Shown here in pieces: positions 17,492-27,210 of a stretch of DNA of 64,000 nt; positions within the stretch are counted from its first letter, which is position 1; each line of letters begins with the position of its first letter. This DNA comes from DASVWZ01 sp963708575 (GTDB taxonomy: Bacteria > Acidobacteriota > Terriglobia > Terriglobales > Acidobacteriaceae). The notes below the pieces were generated by a model. The model made no database searches. It was not told the origin of the DNA and saw only the letters and a list, made by a program, of their open reading frames with translations. The translations under genes and the position numbers were made by a program. The stretch spans positions 248,001-312,000 of the forward strand of contig CAVPTB010000007.1 of the NCBI GenBank assembly GCA_963708575.1, in the 5' to 3' direction.

Positions 17492-18622
17492 GTGAATGTC
17501 TCTTCACTACAGGTTCTGATAGCCATTGGGCTGGTCGCCGCCAGCTCGACAGCCTCGGCTGGACAGTTCAGGTATCGGCACTTCTATAGAGCAGGGACAT
17601 TACCATATCAAGTGGTTACCTCACAGCTTACTGATACAGGCAACCTTGACCTAGTTGTGGCTGACTATCTCGGCGGCCAACTTGTGACCCTTTTAGGAAA
17701 TGGGGACGGCACGTTCAAGAAAGCAATCCAGACACCAGTACAGTCGCCCATAGGCTTGGCCGTAGGCGACCTGAACAACGACGGCCATCCGGACGCAGTG
17801 GTTCTTGAGTCACGGGGGACGGCGAATGGTACGCTGGCGGTCTATTTGGGGGACGGCGCGGGAAGGTTCAGACTAAAGGCCTCATATACCGTGGGTTCAC
17901 AGGCAGGGTTCATCGCCCTCGATGATTTCGATCATGATGGCAAGCTGGATGTGGCGGAGACCGATGCCGGTGATGGTTCGGAAGGCGTTCTGAGGGTGTT
18001 CAGGGGGACGGGCAAGGGGACGCTTCTGGCCGCTGCCTTATACAGGAACCCAAACATTCCGGGCGCTGTTACAACGGGCGACTTGAACGGCGACCAATAT
18101 CCTGACATTGCGGTGCTCCAAGCTGGGACGGGGACGGTCGGTATCCTTCTCAATAATGGCCAAGGCAAGTTCGGGAAGGTAGCAAGCTACCCAACTGGCG
18201 GTGGGGAGGCCAGCAATCTCACCATTGCTGATTTGCGTCACGACGGCAAGCAAGACCTTGTAATAGCTGACGACTCCAACGGCATGGTGGTCCTGCTCAA
18301 TAAGGGTAACGGCAAGTTTGGCAAGCCCACCATCTACACCCCGAGCTTTTTCAACTGGCAGCCGCCAGAAGCCTGTACCGTCGCCGATTTCAACCTTGAC
18401 GGTATTCTGGATGTTGCTTGCGCCACCAACCTCTACGATTCCTACTACTTCTATGGCAGGGGCGACGGCACCTTCGGTGAAGCCATCGCCATCGCCGATA
18501 CCATCAAAAACCAAGGAGGCTTCTCCATCGCCGCCGGCGACTTTAACAACGACGGCGCCCCCGACCTCGCCATCCCCATCCAAAACGACGGCAAAGTCGC
18601 CATCATGCTCAATGAGCAATGA
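17492..18622 (+). CDS. Secreted FG-GAP (VCBS) repeat protein
   Basis: 376 residues starting at GTG, with GGTGGGGA about 11 bases upstream. A signal peptide (about 1-24, ending TASAG) is followed by about seven FG-GAP/VCBS blades. Each carries a calcium-type loop such as GDLNNDGHPDAVVL, DDFDHDGKLDVAE, GDLNGDQYPDIAVL, ADLRHDGKQDLVIA and GDFNNDGAPDLAIP. The blades should fold into an integrin-like beta-propeller outside the cell. The ligand is unknown. It lies between modB and modC on the same strand, with a decayed duplicate directly upstream, which suggests the block was acquired or expanded locally. Confidence 0.88.
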   Translation: MNVSSLQVLIAIGLVAASSTASAGQFRYRHFYRAGTLPYQVVTSQLTDTGNLDLVVADYLGGQLVTLLGNGDGTFKKAIQTPVQSPIGLAVGDLNNDGHPDAVVLESRGTANGTLAVYLGDGAGRFRLKASYTVGSQAGFIALDDFDHDGKLDVAETDAGDGSEGVLRVFRGTGKGTLLAAALYRNPNIPGAVTTGDLNGDQYPDIAVLQAGTGTVGILLNNGQGKFGKVASYPTGGGEASNLTIADLRHDGKQDLVIADDSNGMVVLLNKGNGKFGKPTIYTPSFFNWQPPEACTVADFNLDGILDVACATNLYDSYYFYGRGDGTFGEAIAIADTIKNQGGFSIAAGDFNNDGAPDLAIPIQNDGKVAIMLNEQ

Positions 18623-18723
18623 CTTCCGCACACGGGTCAGAGACTTGAATCTATCTGTATCCGTTTTTGATCTCCGCTCCAGGCACGGCGGAATCCGTCG
18701 ACTCCCATATTAAGATAGAGGCG

Positions 18724-19908
18724 ATGAACGAACTTGGGCCTCTGGTGCCGTCGCCGTCGCACCCCACCGATTCGCCAACATCGCAAACCAATGAGGCACG
18801 CTTGCCGGCCGGTGGGACGCCCAGCCTTCAGATCGACGTCCGGAAATCGTTCCTCAATCGGGGCGGGGCTTTTACGTTGGATGTTTCCTGTGAAGTTCAC
18901 TCGGGCATCACCATTCTTTTCGGCGCGTCCGGAGCAGGGAAGAGCACGTTGCTCGACTGCATCTCCGGCCTGGTGCAGCCTGATTCCGGCAACATTTCCA
19001 TCGGAGATTCAGCCATTTTCGATAGCCGGAAGCGTGTCAACGTCCCTGTGCAGCACCGCAAGATTGGCTATGTCTTTCAAGACCTGTCGCTGTTTCCCCA
19101 TTTAACCGTCCAGCAGAATCTGGAATATGGTCTGGATAAGCTGCCGAGAAAACAACGTCATGAGCGTGCGATGTCGCTCTTGGAATCTTTTCGCATCACA
19201 CATCTCGCGGCAAGTAAGCCGCGCCAGATTTCCGGAGGCGAGCAACAGCGTGTAGCTCTGGCGCGAGCGTTAGTGACCTCACCCTGCGTGCTGCTGCTGG
19301 ACGAGCCTCTCGCGGGGTTGGATGCGCCGACAAAATCCAAAATCGTCGACGATTTGCGGTCATGGAATCGCGAGCACCAGATTCCCATTCTCTACGTCAC
19401 GCACGATCGCGAAGAAGTGTTTGCGCTGGGCGAGCACGTATTGGTGCTGGAAAAGGGCCGTTTGGTCGCGCAAGGAACTCCGCACGAGGTGATGACGGCG
19501 CAGCTTCAGGAAACCGTGGCACAGTTGATCGGCTTTGAGAATATTTTCGGCGCTGCAGTCCGGGAGTTGCACCCGGAGCGGGGAACGATGACATGCCGGA
19601 TCCTCGAGACGGTGGATTTGGAGACTCCGCTGGTGCGGGCGGAACTGGGGGCGACGCTGCGAGTTGGGATTCGAGCCGGTGACATCCTGGTTTCGGCAGG
19701 GAGGCCAGTGGGTTTGAGTGCGCGGAATCTGCTGCCTGGGCGGGTGGTGTCACTAGTGCAACGCGACATGGTCGTGGTAGCGGTGGTGGATTGCGGGATT
19801 CGAGTGGAGGTTCATTTGACGCTGGCGGCGCGTGATGATTTGGGGTTGCAACCGGGGCGAGACATCTGGCTAGTTATGAAGACACATTCGTGTCATTTGT
19901 TGAGGTAA
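18724..19908 (+). CDS. modC: Molybdate ABC transporter ATP-binding protein
   Basis: 394 residues from the ATG at 18724 (GAGG just upstream). An unusual Pro/Ser/Thr-rich N-terminal extension of about 35 residues precedes the ABC domain. Walker A is GASGAGKSTLLDCISG, the Q-loop is VFQDLSLFPHLTV, the signature is ISGGEQQRVALARAL, Walker B is VLLLDEPLAGLD and the H-loop is YVTHDREEV. The C-terminal 65 residues form a Mop/TOBE oxyanion-binding domain (GLSARNLLPGRVVSLVQRD). It energises molybdate uptake with ModB, whose gene lies 3.8 kb upstream. The usual ModC length is about 350, so the extension explains the extra size. Confidence 0.9.
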   Translation: MNELGPLVPSPSHPTDSPTSQTNEARLPAGGTPSLQIDVRKSFLNRGGAFTLDVSCEVHSGITILFGASGAGKSTLLDCISGLVQPDSGNISIGDSAIFDSRKRVNVPVQHRKIGYVFQDLSLFPHLTVQQNLEYGLDKLPRKQRHERAMSLLESFRITHLAASKPRQISGGEQQRVALARALVTSPCVLLLDEPLAGLDAPTKSKIVDDLRSWNREHQIPILYVTHDREEVFALGEHVLVLEKGRLVAQGTPHEVMTAQLQETVAQLIGFENIFGAAVRELHPERGTMTCRILETVDLETPLVRAELGATLRVGIRAGDILVSAGRPVGLSARNLLPGRVVSLVQRDMVVVAVVDCGIRVEVHLTLAARDDLGLQPGRDIWLVMKTHSCHLLR

Positions 19909-19979
19909 GGGTAGCCGTGCTCTTCCTGCGCCTTTCAAATGAGATCTGGGGCGTATCGCCTTCGATGAAGTTCCTTCGT

Positions 19980-21557
19980 TTAGGGCTTGGTCACTCGCGC
20001 TTCTTGAATTTGATCCATCTCGATCACAGCGATCCATTGTCCGTTGAGAGTTTCGGCGTAGATGATCTTGCCGCCTAAGATTTGTGCGGCGGCGGCTGGA
20101 GGTGTGTCGCGGTGATAGCCGAAGAACTGCGCTTTCCACTCCTGCCACTTTTTAAAACGCTTGAACCAGGAATGCGGAGGATCGTATTTGGTAGAGAAGA
20201 TCATGGCCGCGTCGAACTGCGAGCGGATTTCGGCGGCGGCCATGAGTTGTTCCACGGTGAAATCTTCCACACGAAAGACCCGGAGCGGCCGCGAGACGTA
20301 GCCGAGGTACGGCCGAGTTAGCTCATCGCTGGCGGGCCATGCGGTTAGAACGCGATCCTGCGGATAACGGCTCTCCAGGAATTGCTCGGCGCGGTCGTGC
20401 AGCACGATGTAGTCGCGATAGGCGAGATTGTCTTCCATGGAGAATCCGTAGGGTGGGTTAATGAACAACGCCGCGACGAAGCCCACAGCCACGAGCATAA
20501 TGATCCAACCCCATGCCCGTACGCGGCGCCATATCGTCGACACAGAAACAATGATGACCAGCGGAACCACGGGCAGCATATAACGTGCGAGCACGGCGCC
20601 TCCGACGGCGGCCATGGCCAACGTGTAGGTGGCGATCACTGCGTAGAACTCAAACTGAATGCTCAGAGCAATTCGCGGCCGCTCTCCGGACGGGTCTTTT
20701 ACAGGCGGCTGCCACATCAGAAGTAACGCTAGCGCAGTAGGAAGGATGAGGTTGAGATATCCAACGAGTTGCCAGACGCGAAGCCCGAGGGCCAGCACGA
20801 TCCGCAAGGGTTGCAGCGTGGATTGCACGTTGTAGCGAAAGAATTCCGGGTTGCCGAAAATAAATCCGGTGCGCGAGTAATGGAAGCAATACCACAGGCC
20901 GAGCGGGATCGCGGAGGCAGCAAGGCTCAATGAGTCGGCGAGCCGCCGGGATGGAGCGAAAAGACCTGTTTCTCGTAGCCTGCGAATGTGGCCGAGCAAC
21001 GTCCACGCGAGAAGTGCGACTGGTATCAGGATGGCTGTTTCTTTCGCCAGCGCAGCCAGGGCAAACCACGCGACTGCCGACCAACGCCGGTCGTCGAAGT
21101 GAGCGCACCATCCCCAAAAGGTGAGTCCAGCGGCGGCCAGGTCCACTTGCGCTAGAGAACTCTGGGCAAAGAAGACTGGGTAAAGTGCCGTACAGACTGC
21201 CGCTGCCCAAGCCACGTGCGCATGGGAAACTTTTCGCGCCAACCGGAAAATGCCGACTAGCGAAAACATCGCCAGAACCATCATCGCAATTCGAGTCGAT
21301 AGGATGGAGTAGCCAAAGCTTTTCCAGACGATCGCCAGATAGGCCATCACCAGCGGAGGATGCGCGTTGGACGGAGTGGACAGCGGAATGAGCGAGCCGT
21401 GCAGGAACAAGTCCCGAGCCGCGGGCATGTAGTAGCCCGCCTCATCCCAATAATAGGGAAGACGCAAGAGTGGAGCGTGCAGCAGAAGCAGCACGGAAAA
21501 CCCCAGCCCGACGAGCACGGGTCCGCGCATTCGACGCGATTCGTTTTGCTGGCTCAA
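19980..21557 (-). CDS. GT39/ArnT-like integral membrane glycosyltransferase
   Basis: 525 residues. The first membrane helix is followed by PYYWDEAGYYMPAARDLFLH, the acidic first periplasmic loop of the PMT/ArnT (GT-C) superfamily, and then PSNAHPPLVMAYLAIVWK. About ten further hydrophobic segments run to residue about 390. A soluble C-terminal domain of about 130 residues follows. It likely transfers a sugar from a polyprenyl-phosphate donor to a lipid or protein acceptor in the periplasm. It begins 9 bases after the stop of the DUF3467 gene, so the two probably form an operon. The acceptor is unknown. Confidence 0.85.
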   Translation of the reverse strand: MSQQNESRRMRGPVLVGLGFSVLLLLHAPLLRLPYYWDEAGYYMPAARDLFLHGSLIPLSTPSNAHPPLVMAYLAIVWKSFGYSILSTRIAMMVLAMFSLVGIFRLARKVSHAHVAWAAAVCTALYPVFFAQSSLAQVDLAAAGLTFWGWCAHFDDRRWSAVAWFALAALAKETAILIPVALLAWTLLGHIRRLRETGLFAPSRRLADSLSLAASAIPLGLWYCFHYSRTGFIFGNPEFFRYNVQSTLQPLRIVLALGLRVWQLVGYLNLILPTALALLLMWQPPVKDPSGERPRIALSIQFEFYAVIATYTLAMAAVGGAVLARYMLPVVPLVIIVSVSTIWRRVRAWGWIIMLVAVGFVAALFINPPYGFSMEDNLAYRDYIVLHDRAEQFLESRYPQDRVLTAWPASDELTRPYLGYVSRPLRVFRVEDFTVEQLMAAAEIRSQFDAAMIFSTKYDPPHSWFKRFKKWQEWKAQFFGYHRDTPPAAAAQILGGKIIYAETLNGQWIAVIEMDQIQEARVTKP

Positions 21558-21566
21558 CGGGGTGGG

Positions 21567-21863
21567 CTAGTGAACCGGTCCCGCGGGCAACATACGCGGA
21601 TCGAGCTTAATCTCGCCGAAAGTACTCTCGTATCCCGTAATGTTCTGGTGAAGAATCGCGGCTAGAGCCTTGGCCTGTTGCGGGCTGAGGTAGATGCCCT
21701 GAAAGTTCTTGACCTCAACCTGATTTTCAGTCTGTTGCTGCAAAGTGCCGAAGACCAGAAAGAAGTCCCACACGTTGACCCGCACCTGCACGCTGTTGGC
21801 ATAGCTCTCGCGATAGTCGGGATCGTTCACCAGCTTGATGCTGGGCTGAGTTGGATTGTTCAT
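21567..21863 (-). CDS. DUF3467 family protein
   Basis: 98 residues. The family pattern is clear: YANSVQVRVNVWDFFLVFG, an acidic strand pair, IYLSPQQAKALAAILHQNIT, then YESTFGEIKL. DUF3467 proteins are small and cytosolic and have no known function. The gene lies directly upstream of the GT39-like gene on the same strand with a 9-base gap, so the two are probably co-transcribed. Confidence 0.85.
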   Translation of the reverse strand: MNNPTQPSIKLVNDPDYRESYANSVQVRVNVWDFFLVFGTLQQQTENQVEVKNFQGIYLSPQQAKALAAILHQNITGYESTFGEIKLDPRMLPAGPVH

Positions 21864-21908
21864 AGGTCATTCAGTGTAGCGAGAACAGAGGGAATAAAAA
21901 AGGTCGAG

Positions 21909-23537
21909 TCAGCGGCTAGAGTCGCCTGCCGGAATTATGACCACCTGCACCTCGGCCTCGCCCGCTTCTTTTAAGCGTACGGATTCACCTTGATCCTGAA
22001 ATTGATCGATGAATCCCGGATCCATGAGTGCAGTATTGGCCAGCGTCTGCCATGCGAAAAGCTTGTAGTCGCCGGGGACCACGTTACGAAAAGTGAAGCG
22101 GCAAGACTGATCAGTGAAGGCTCGGCGGAAGTCTCGGGGGTCTGGGGAGCGATTCTCGGGGACCATGAGAACCGTAAGTCCAGAACAGGCTTGATCGCTG
22201 CCAGTTACTGTTCCCTGGATTTTGCCTACTCCCGGGTTCAGTGCCAGGTCGATGGTGGTTGCAGCGTGGCCGATGGCAATGCCCGTGTCGAGAATCTCAG
22301 GATTCGCCGCTTTCAGGTACATGCCGGGAGGCAAGGGGAAGGCGCTGACGCGGTAAGTCCCTTCCATGACGTCGTGGAACGCAAAGCTGCCGTCCGGCTG
22401 TACATTCGCGTCTTCGGGCTGAGGTGATAACGGAAGCAGAGTCGACTTCATCATCGGCTCGATCGCTACCACCATACCTTCAAGATTGGGCTGGGCGTTT
22501 CCTTCTATACGAATACGGCCTCGCACGGCCACCCCGGGAAAGATCTCCACCTTAAGACTTACGTTGGTGTCGGCCAGACTAAGCGATTTCATTCCCCACA
22601 AGGTACCGCCGGAACGGGCCTTCAACTCTCGCTGCGCGACGATTGAGTAGTCACCTGGAGCAACGTTGGAAAATTGGAAATGGCCTTTGGCATCGGCTGA
22701 AGCGTCTGCCAGAGGAACCAGAGCTCCTTTCTGATCGACCAGAAGAGAAACCTGGCTTTCGGCTACGGGCGAGGAGTTCTCAGCGTTCACCACAATACCG
22801 TCGATGTGGGCCGTGCGTACCGGGGTGAAAGTCAGGTCGATGCCGGCCATTTCTTCTCCAGCGCGAACGGAGAGCGACTGACAACTGGAGAAGTCGCTGG
22901 TTCCTGGATAACAGATCGGAGCATAGGACGATCGGGCGGGAAGTTTGACCCCAGCTTTTGGAGTGTAGGAGGCGCGAAGAAGGTATTCTCCCGGATTCAA
23001 TCCGGAGAAACGGTATTCTCCCGATTCGTTGGTGGTGGTTTGAGCGACATCGTCCAAGTCGCGCATGGAACGTTGTGACGTGGCCTTCATGGCATGAATC
23101 GATGCGGCCGACAGCGGTCTGCCTTTTTCATCGATTACGTGCCCGGCGATCACGGCGCCGGGTAGCAGCGAGACGACCATATCGTCGATGTGTTGGCCGG
23201 CGAGCAGAACCGGCGATCGGTTGCGCCCGCCGTGCCCCTCATGGAGGTAGCCGGAGTGACTGGCCCAGACGATGTAGCGGCCCGCGGCGAGACTGTTGAA
23301 AGTGAAATGTCCATCTGCGCCGGTTGCAGCGGATTGTGCTGAACTGGCCTGGCTGCCGACGGGGCCACGCAGGGTGACCTCGGCCCCACTCAAAGGTTGT
23401 TGAGTCACGCCGTCAACGACCGTGCCGCCAATGCTGCCTCGATCCTGAGGGGAGTCCTGCGAATGAAGCAGGGGAGCGCAAGAGAGCGCGATCACTAAGA
23501 CCGCAAGAGCGCGGAGTAGAGGGTTGGCGTAGTTCAT
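21909..23537 (-). CDS. Secreted carboxypeptidase-regulatory-like repeat protein
   Basis: 542 residues with a signal peptide (about 1-26, ending LLHSQ). The rest consists of tandem CarboxypepD_reg/CNA-B-like beta-sandwich domains. Recurrent motifs are IGGTVVDGVTQQPLSGAEVT, FTFNSLAAGRYIVWASHSGY, VIAGHVIDEKGRPLSAASI, YRFSGLNPGEYLLRA, FQFSNVAPGDYSIVAQ and FRNVVPGDYKLFAW. Such prealbumin-like domains are abundant in acidobacterial exported proteins and TonB-dependent transporters, but no transporter barrel is present. It is likely a surface or periplasmic structural protein. The substrate is unknown. Confidence 0.85.
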   Translation of the reverse strand: MNYANPLLRALAVLVIALSCAPLLHSQDSPQDRGSIGGTVVDGVTQQPLSGAEVTLRGPVGSQASSAQSAATGADGHFTFNSLAAGRYIVWASHSGYLHEGHGGRNRSPVLLAGQHIDDMVVSLLPGAVIAGHVIDEKGRPLSAASIHAMKATSQRSMRDLDDVAQTTTNESGEYRFSGLNPGEYLLRASYTPKAGVKLPARSSYAPICYPGTSDFSSCQSLSVRAGEEMAGIDLTFTPVRTAHIDGIVVNAENSSPVAESQVSLLVDQKGALVPLADASADAKGHFQFSNVAPGDYSIVAQRELKARSGGTLWGMKSLSLADTNVSLKVEIFPGVAVRGRIRIEGNAQPNLEGMVVAIEPMMKSTLLPLSPQPEDANVQPDGSFAFHDVMEGTYRVSAFPLPPGMYLKAANPEILDTGIAIGHAATTIDLALNPGVGKIQGTVTGSDQACSGLTVLMVPENRSPDPRDFRRAFTDQSCRFTFRNVVPGDYKLFAWQTLANTALMDPGFIDQFQDQGESVRLKEAGEAEVQVVIIPAGDSSR

Positions 23538-23703
23538 AGATCGTCCCGGCAGGCGGACGGCTGCGCTCCTGCTATTTTCTCACCGGTTGGTGGGATGCGA
23601 ACAGAGGAGAGAGGGAGGGCTCGATTAAAAATTGGTCACGCGCTTGCCGCTGGTGGGTCGAGGGAGACTATCATTAACCCCGCTGCGCTCGGGAGAGTTC
23701 CTC

Positions 23704-24819
23704 ATGGGTATTCGTTGTTTTCCTCGTAAGGTCATCTTCTCTTTCATTTTGCCTGCGACATCCATTTTGCTATTCGCGCTGCCAGCGCAGGATGCGAAGT
23801 GGATCCTTGGCCCCTTTACGCGGCCGGTGAACGCACCGATCATCACTCCGAATGAGAAATCTGTGTTCACTGATCCGATTACCAGGAAGCCGGTGCACTG
23901 GGAGACTCTGCACACGTTTAATCCCGGAGCGATCGTGCGGCAAAACAAAGTCTATGTGCTGTATCGCGCCGAAGACGATTCCGGAACCATGGCTATTGGC
24001 ATGCACACTTCCCGTCTGGGTCTGGCTTCGAGTGATGACGGCATTCATTTTAGTCGCGAGGCAGAGCCGATCTTTTATCCGGCGGTTGATTCGGAGCAGG
24101 AGCGAGAGTGGCCGGGCGGTGTAGAAGATCCTCGCGTGGTCGAGCGCGAAGACGGCACTTACGTGATGGCTTACACACAGTGGAACCGGAAGACATACGA
24201 TATCGGAGTCGCGACCTCGACCGACCTGGTGCACTGGAGCAAGCAAGGGCCAGCGCTGGTCGGCGAGAAGTATCAGCACCTGGCGTACAAGTCGGCAAGC
24301 ATGGTGACGCAGCTTGCGAATGGGCGACTTATCGCAGCGAAGATCAATGGGAAATACTGGATGTATTGGGGTGAGGTGCAGATCCGGCTGGCAACGTCGC
24401 CGGACCTGATCCACTGGACGCCGGTCGAGGATTCGTCGGGCAAGCCGGTGGTCTTGCTTCATGATCGTCCGGGAAAGTTTGACAGTGCGTTCCCCGAAGT
24501 GGGTCCCCCGGCGCTGCTTACCGATCACGGCGTTCTTCTTATCTATAACGGCAAGAATACGGCGAGTGGCGGCGCGGCCGGGCTTGCAGCGAATGCCTAC
24601 TCTGATGGGCAGGCTCTATTTGCCAGTGACGATCCCGCGAAACTGCTCGCGCGAACCGACGATCCGTTCTTTAAGCCTGAGCAATCGTGGGAACAGAGTG
24701 GTCAGTACGCCGCGGGCACAACCTTCGCGGAAGGGTTAGTGTTCTTTCGCGGGAAGTGGTTTCTCTTTTATGGCTGCGCGGATTCGAGGGTGGGCGTCGC
24801 CATGGCAGATGGAAAATAA
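23704..24819 (+). CDS. Secreted GH130-like glycoside phosphorylase/hydrolase
   Basis: I choose the ATG at 23704: GGGAGAG lies 6 bases upstream and a signal peptide follows (MGIRCFPRKVIFSFILP...). The result is 371 residues. A five-bladed propeller typical of GH130 (mannooligosaccharide phosphorylase and relatives; GH43/32 superfamily) is indicated by FNPGAIVRQNKVYVLYRAED, GVEDPRVVEREDGTYVMAYT, ATSTDLVHWSKQGPAL, FPEVGPPALLTDHGVLLIYN and FFRGKWFLFYGCADSRVGVA. A glycan such as a beta-mannoside is the probable substrate. The signal peptide suggests periplasmic or extracellular action and hence hydrolase rather than phosphorylase activity, but this is inference. Confidence 0.85.
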   Translation: MGIRCFPRKVIFSFILPATSILLFALPAQDAKWILGPFTRPVNAPIITPNEKSVFTDPITRKPVHWETLHTFNPGAIVRQNKVYVLYRAEDDSGTMAIGMHTSRLGLASSDDGIHFSREAEPIFYPAVDSEQEREWPGGVEDPRVVEREDGTYVMAYTQWNRKTYDIGVATSTDLVHWSKQGPALVGEKYQHLAYKSASMVTQLANGRLIAAKINGKYWMYWGEVQIRLATSPDLIHWTPVEDSSGKPVVLLHDRPGKFDSAFPEVGPPALLTDHGVLLIYNGKNTASGGAAGLAANAYSDGQALFASDDPAKLLARTDDPFFKPEQSWEQSGQYAAGTTFAEGLVFFRGKWFLFYGCADSRVGVAMADGK

Positions 24820-24973
24820 GGGAGCAGACTCCCAGCACCCGCACTCGCTTGCGCTTATTCCGCAAGAGTCTTACCCAACACGTATGCGAGGCAAGTAACC
24901 ACTGACTCCGGCTCAGGTTTGTGTTAGAAGCTTATCCTGCTACGTAATCCGATTGTGACCAGGAGATCCTGTC

Positions 24974-26152
24974 GTGAGAAATGTGACACAACAATGCGTT
25001 GGTTTAAGAGCGGTTGCCGCACTGATATTGATAGTCGTGCTTGGGCTTGCCGCTACGACCCAGGTCCATGCGCAATCTCTTAAGACTCTGTACAACTTTG
25101 GTGGAGGCCCGGACGGAGGAGATCCGTACGCAAGCTTGATTCGGGATAGCGCCGGCAATCTTTATAGCACCGTCGACTATGGGGGAACGTCGTACGCGGG
25201 AGCCGTGTTCAAGGTCGATCCGAAGGGCAACGAAAGCGTGTTGCACAGTTTCAGCGGCGGTGCGGACGGTGCGTATCCATTTTCGGCTTTGGTACGCGAT
25301 AGCTCGGGGAATCTGTACGGAACCACCTCGCAAGGGGGATCCGCGAATGCGGGAGTCGTATTCAAGGTTGACCCGAGTGGAAAAGAGACGGTGCTGCACA
25401 ACTTCACGGGCGGGGCAGACGGGGTCATTCCAATAGGCGGACTGCTCCGGGACACGGCTGGCAACTTCTACGGAACTACGTCGCAGGGAGGTACGGCGAA
25501 TTTTGGCGTGATATTTAAGGTAAGTCCCAAAGGCAAGGAAACCATCGTGCACACGTTCACTGGTGGAGCGAAAGATGGAAAGTACCCGAGCTACACCAGC
25601 CTGCTTCCTGGAGCCGATGGTTACTTTTACGGAGTCACACAAGAGGGGGGAATCGCCGATTATGGGGTGGTTTACAAGCTGAGTCCGAGCGGCAAATTAA
25701 CCGTGCTGCATAGCTTTGCGGGTGGGACGGCAGACGGATGCGACGTGTTGGGAACGCCTTTCATGGATGCAAACGGTACTCTCTACGGTACGACGTCGAG
25801 TTGTGGGCCCGGTGGCTATGGGACGGTTTGGAAGGTAAACAAGTACCGCAAAGAGACTGTGCTGCACGGCTTTGCCGGAGGAACAGCGGACGGACAATAT
25901 CCGCTGGCAGGGGTGATTGTTGATGCCAATGGAAATATCTACGGAAACACTGAGACAGGAGGCGAATCCAATCTCGGTACTGTGTACAAAATCAGCAAGG
26001 CAGGCAAGTTTAGCCTGTTGCATAGTTTCGCCGGGCCGGACGGCAAATATCCTTATGGAAGTTTTGTGATGAACTCGAATGGTGCTCTTTTTGGCACTAC
26101 CCAGAACGGTGGAAGCATCGGCTACGGCACAGTCTGGAAGATCGTAAAGTAG
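24974..26152 (+). CDS. GloVer tandem-repeat secreted protein
   Basis: 392 residues with a signal peptide (about 1-35, ending VHAQ). About seven repeats of about 48 residues follow, each with the pattern '...D.G..P...L..D..GNLYGTT..GG....G.VFK......E..LH.F.GG'. Examples are GNLYGTTSQGGSANAGVVFK, GNFYGTTSQGGTANFGVIFK and GALFGTTQNGGSIGYGTVWK. This is the GloVer repeat (TIGR03803-type choice-of-anchor proteins), predicted to be a beta-propeller or solenoid on the surface. The ligand is unknown. A fragment of a second GloVer gene lies at 28540-28670. Confidence 0.9.
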   Translation: MRNVTQQCVGLRAVAALILIVVLGLAATTQVHAQSLKTLYNFGGGPDGGDPYASLIRDSAGNLYSTVDYGGTSYAGAVFKVDPKGNESVLHSFSGGADGAYPFSALVRDSSGNLYGTTSQGGSANAGVVFKVDPSGKETVLHNFTGGADGVIPIGGLLRDTAGNFYGTTSQGGTANFGVIFKVSPKGKETIVHTFTGGAKDGKYPSYTSLLPGADGYFYGVTQEGGIADYGVVYKLSPSGKLTVLHSFAGGTADGCDVLGTPFMDANGTLYGTTSSCGPGGYGTVWKVNKYRKETVLHGFAGGTADGQYPLAGVIVDANGNIYGNTETGGESNLGTVYKISKAGKFSLLHSFAGPDGKYPYGSFVMNSNGALFGTTQNGGSIGYGTVWKIVK

Positions 26153-26417
26153 CAATAGCTTAAGCACCCATCGCAACACAAGCCGCCAGTCTCGTGACCG
26201 AAGTGGATTTCGGACCACGGGACTGGCATTTGTTTTGGAATAGTCGTCAACGGATGTTGGTTGATTTGTTTTGCTCTCGGCTATTGAAAGCCTTGTCCAG
26301 CGCGGCCTTTACGTTGACAGGGAGAAAAATCGATATAGAATGGGCGGCGTCGCTCAGAAACTTTGAGCGACAACATCGAAAGCAGCTAGTTGGTTACGGC
26401 TCATGAACGGAGAAGTG

Positions 26418-27077
26418 ATGTTTAAGAAAGTTGCCCCAAGTCTATGCCTCGGTTTTGCATTCATCATCATTCCCTGCGTTAATCTCGCAGCCCAGACTTC
26501 GCAAGTTGTCATCAGCAAACGCTCACCGGTGAGTCAACGCGCCACCGGACCGGATCCGGGCCTGAAAACAATCCATAGCAATCTAGGATCGAAAACGGAC
26601 GCATATGACGACGGCGTCGCGTGGCAGATTACCGGCCCTGGCAATCCCCTGTGGGGCAAGGGATATCTCGCTATGCCGTTCACTCCGAAGTCAAATTCGA
26701 CGGTGAAGGAGGTTCTGATCGCGCTGAGCTTTCTGGGGGCTGGAGACAACAAGGGTGTGATCAGCATTTTCACTGACGTCAAGGGCGCACCAGGCAAGCC
26801 GATCAAGACTTGGCCGAAGAGTAATTTTCCGCAAGACGGCAAGTGCTGCCAACTGGTGGCGCTTAAGGATTCGACAGGAATTCCGGTCACCGGCGGCACT
26901 CGGTATTGGCTCGTGGCCCGTACTGACAAGAACTCACAAAATGCCACCTATGAATGGAACTTTGTTTGGAACGACAGTTCGGGAAAAGTGGCGTTCCTGA
27001 ACGGAAATACCAAAAACAAATGGTTCCCTGACGAGAATAACCTGGCTGCTTTTGGGGTCTACGGCACGATGCCATAA
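26418..27077 (+). CDS. Secreted protein of unknown function
   Basis: 219 residues from the ATG at 26418, which has GGAG 5 bases upstream and starts the signal peptide directly (MFKKVAPSLCLGFAFIIIPC). An in-frame ATG at 26403 is less well placed. The mature part resembles lectin-like beta-sandwich 'choice-of-anchor' proteins: YDDGVAWQITGPGNPLWGKG, then a PFTPKSNSTVKEVLIALSF strand, then FNxxWNDSSGKVAF. There is no anchor at the C-terminus. A strong terminator follows 86 bases downstream. I do not recognise a catalytic motif. Confidence 0.75.
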   Translation: MFKKVAPSLCLGFAFIIIPCVNLAAQTSQVVISKRSPVSQRATGPDPGLKTIHSNLGSKTDAYDDGVAWQITGPGNPLWGKGYLAMPFTPKSNSTVKEVLIALSFLGAGDNKGVISIFTDVKGAPGKPIKTWPKSNFPQDGKCCQLVALKDSTGIPVTGGTRYWLVARTDKNSQNATYEWNFVWNDSSGKVAFLNGNTKNKWFPDENNLAAFGVYGTMP

Positions 27078-27163
27078 CTCAGAAGGCACATCCATCGGCG
27101 TAATGCTTCCATACTATTTACATCGGTAAGGCTAGGTTCTAAGTTAACAGCACCCTAACACCT

Positions 27164-27210
27164 ACCGCCGACCTCTGCGGATGCACGATGCAGAGGTCGG
27201 CGGTGCTTTT
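27164..27210 (+). terminator. Rho-independent terminator
   Basis: Perfect 15-bp inverted repeat ACCGCCGACCTCTGC / GCAGAGGTCGGCGGT (27164-27178 and 27190-27204) with an 11-base loop, followed by GCTTTT. It ends the secreted-protein gene at 26418-27077. Confidence 0.85.

Noticed and set aside
18038..18631. 197-codon minus-strand frame
   Set aside because: Shadow of the FG-GAP gene; its Gly/Val-rich repeats mirror the FG-GAP codons.
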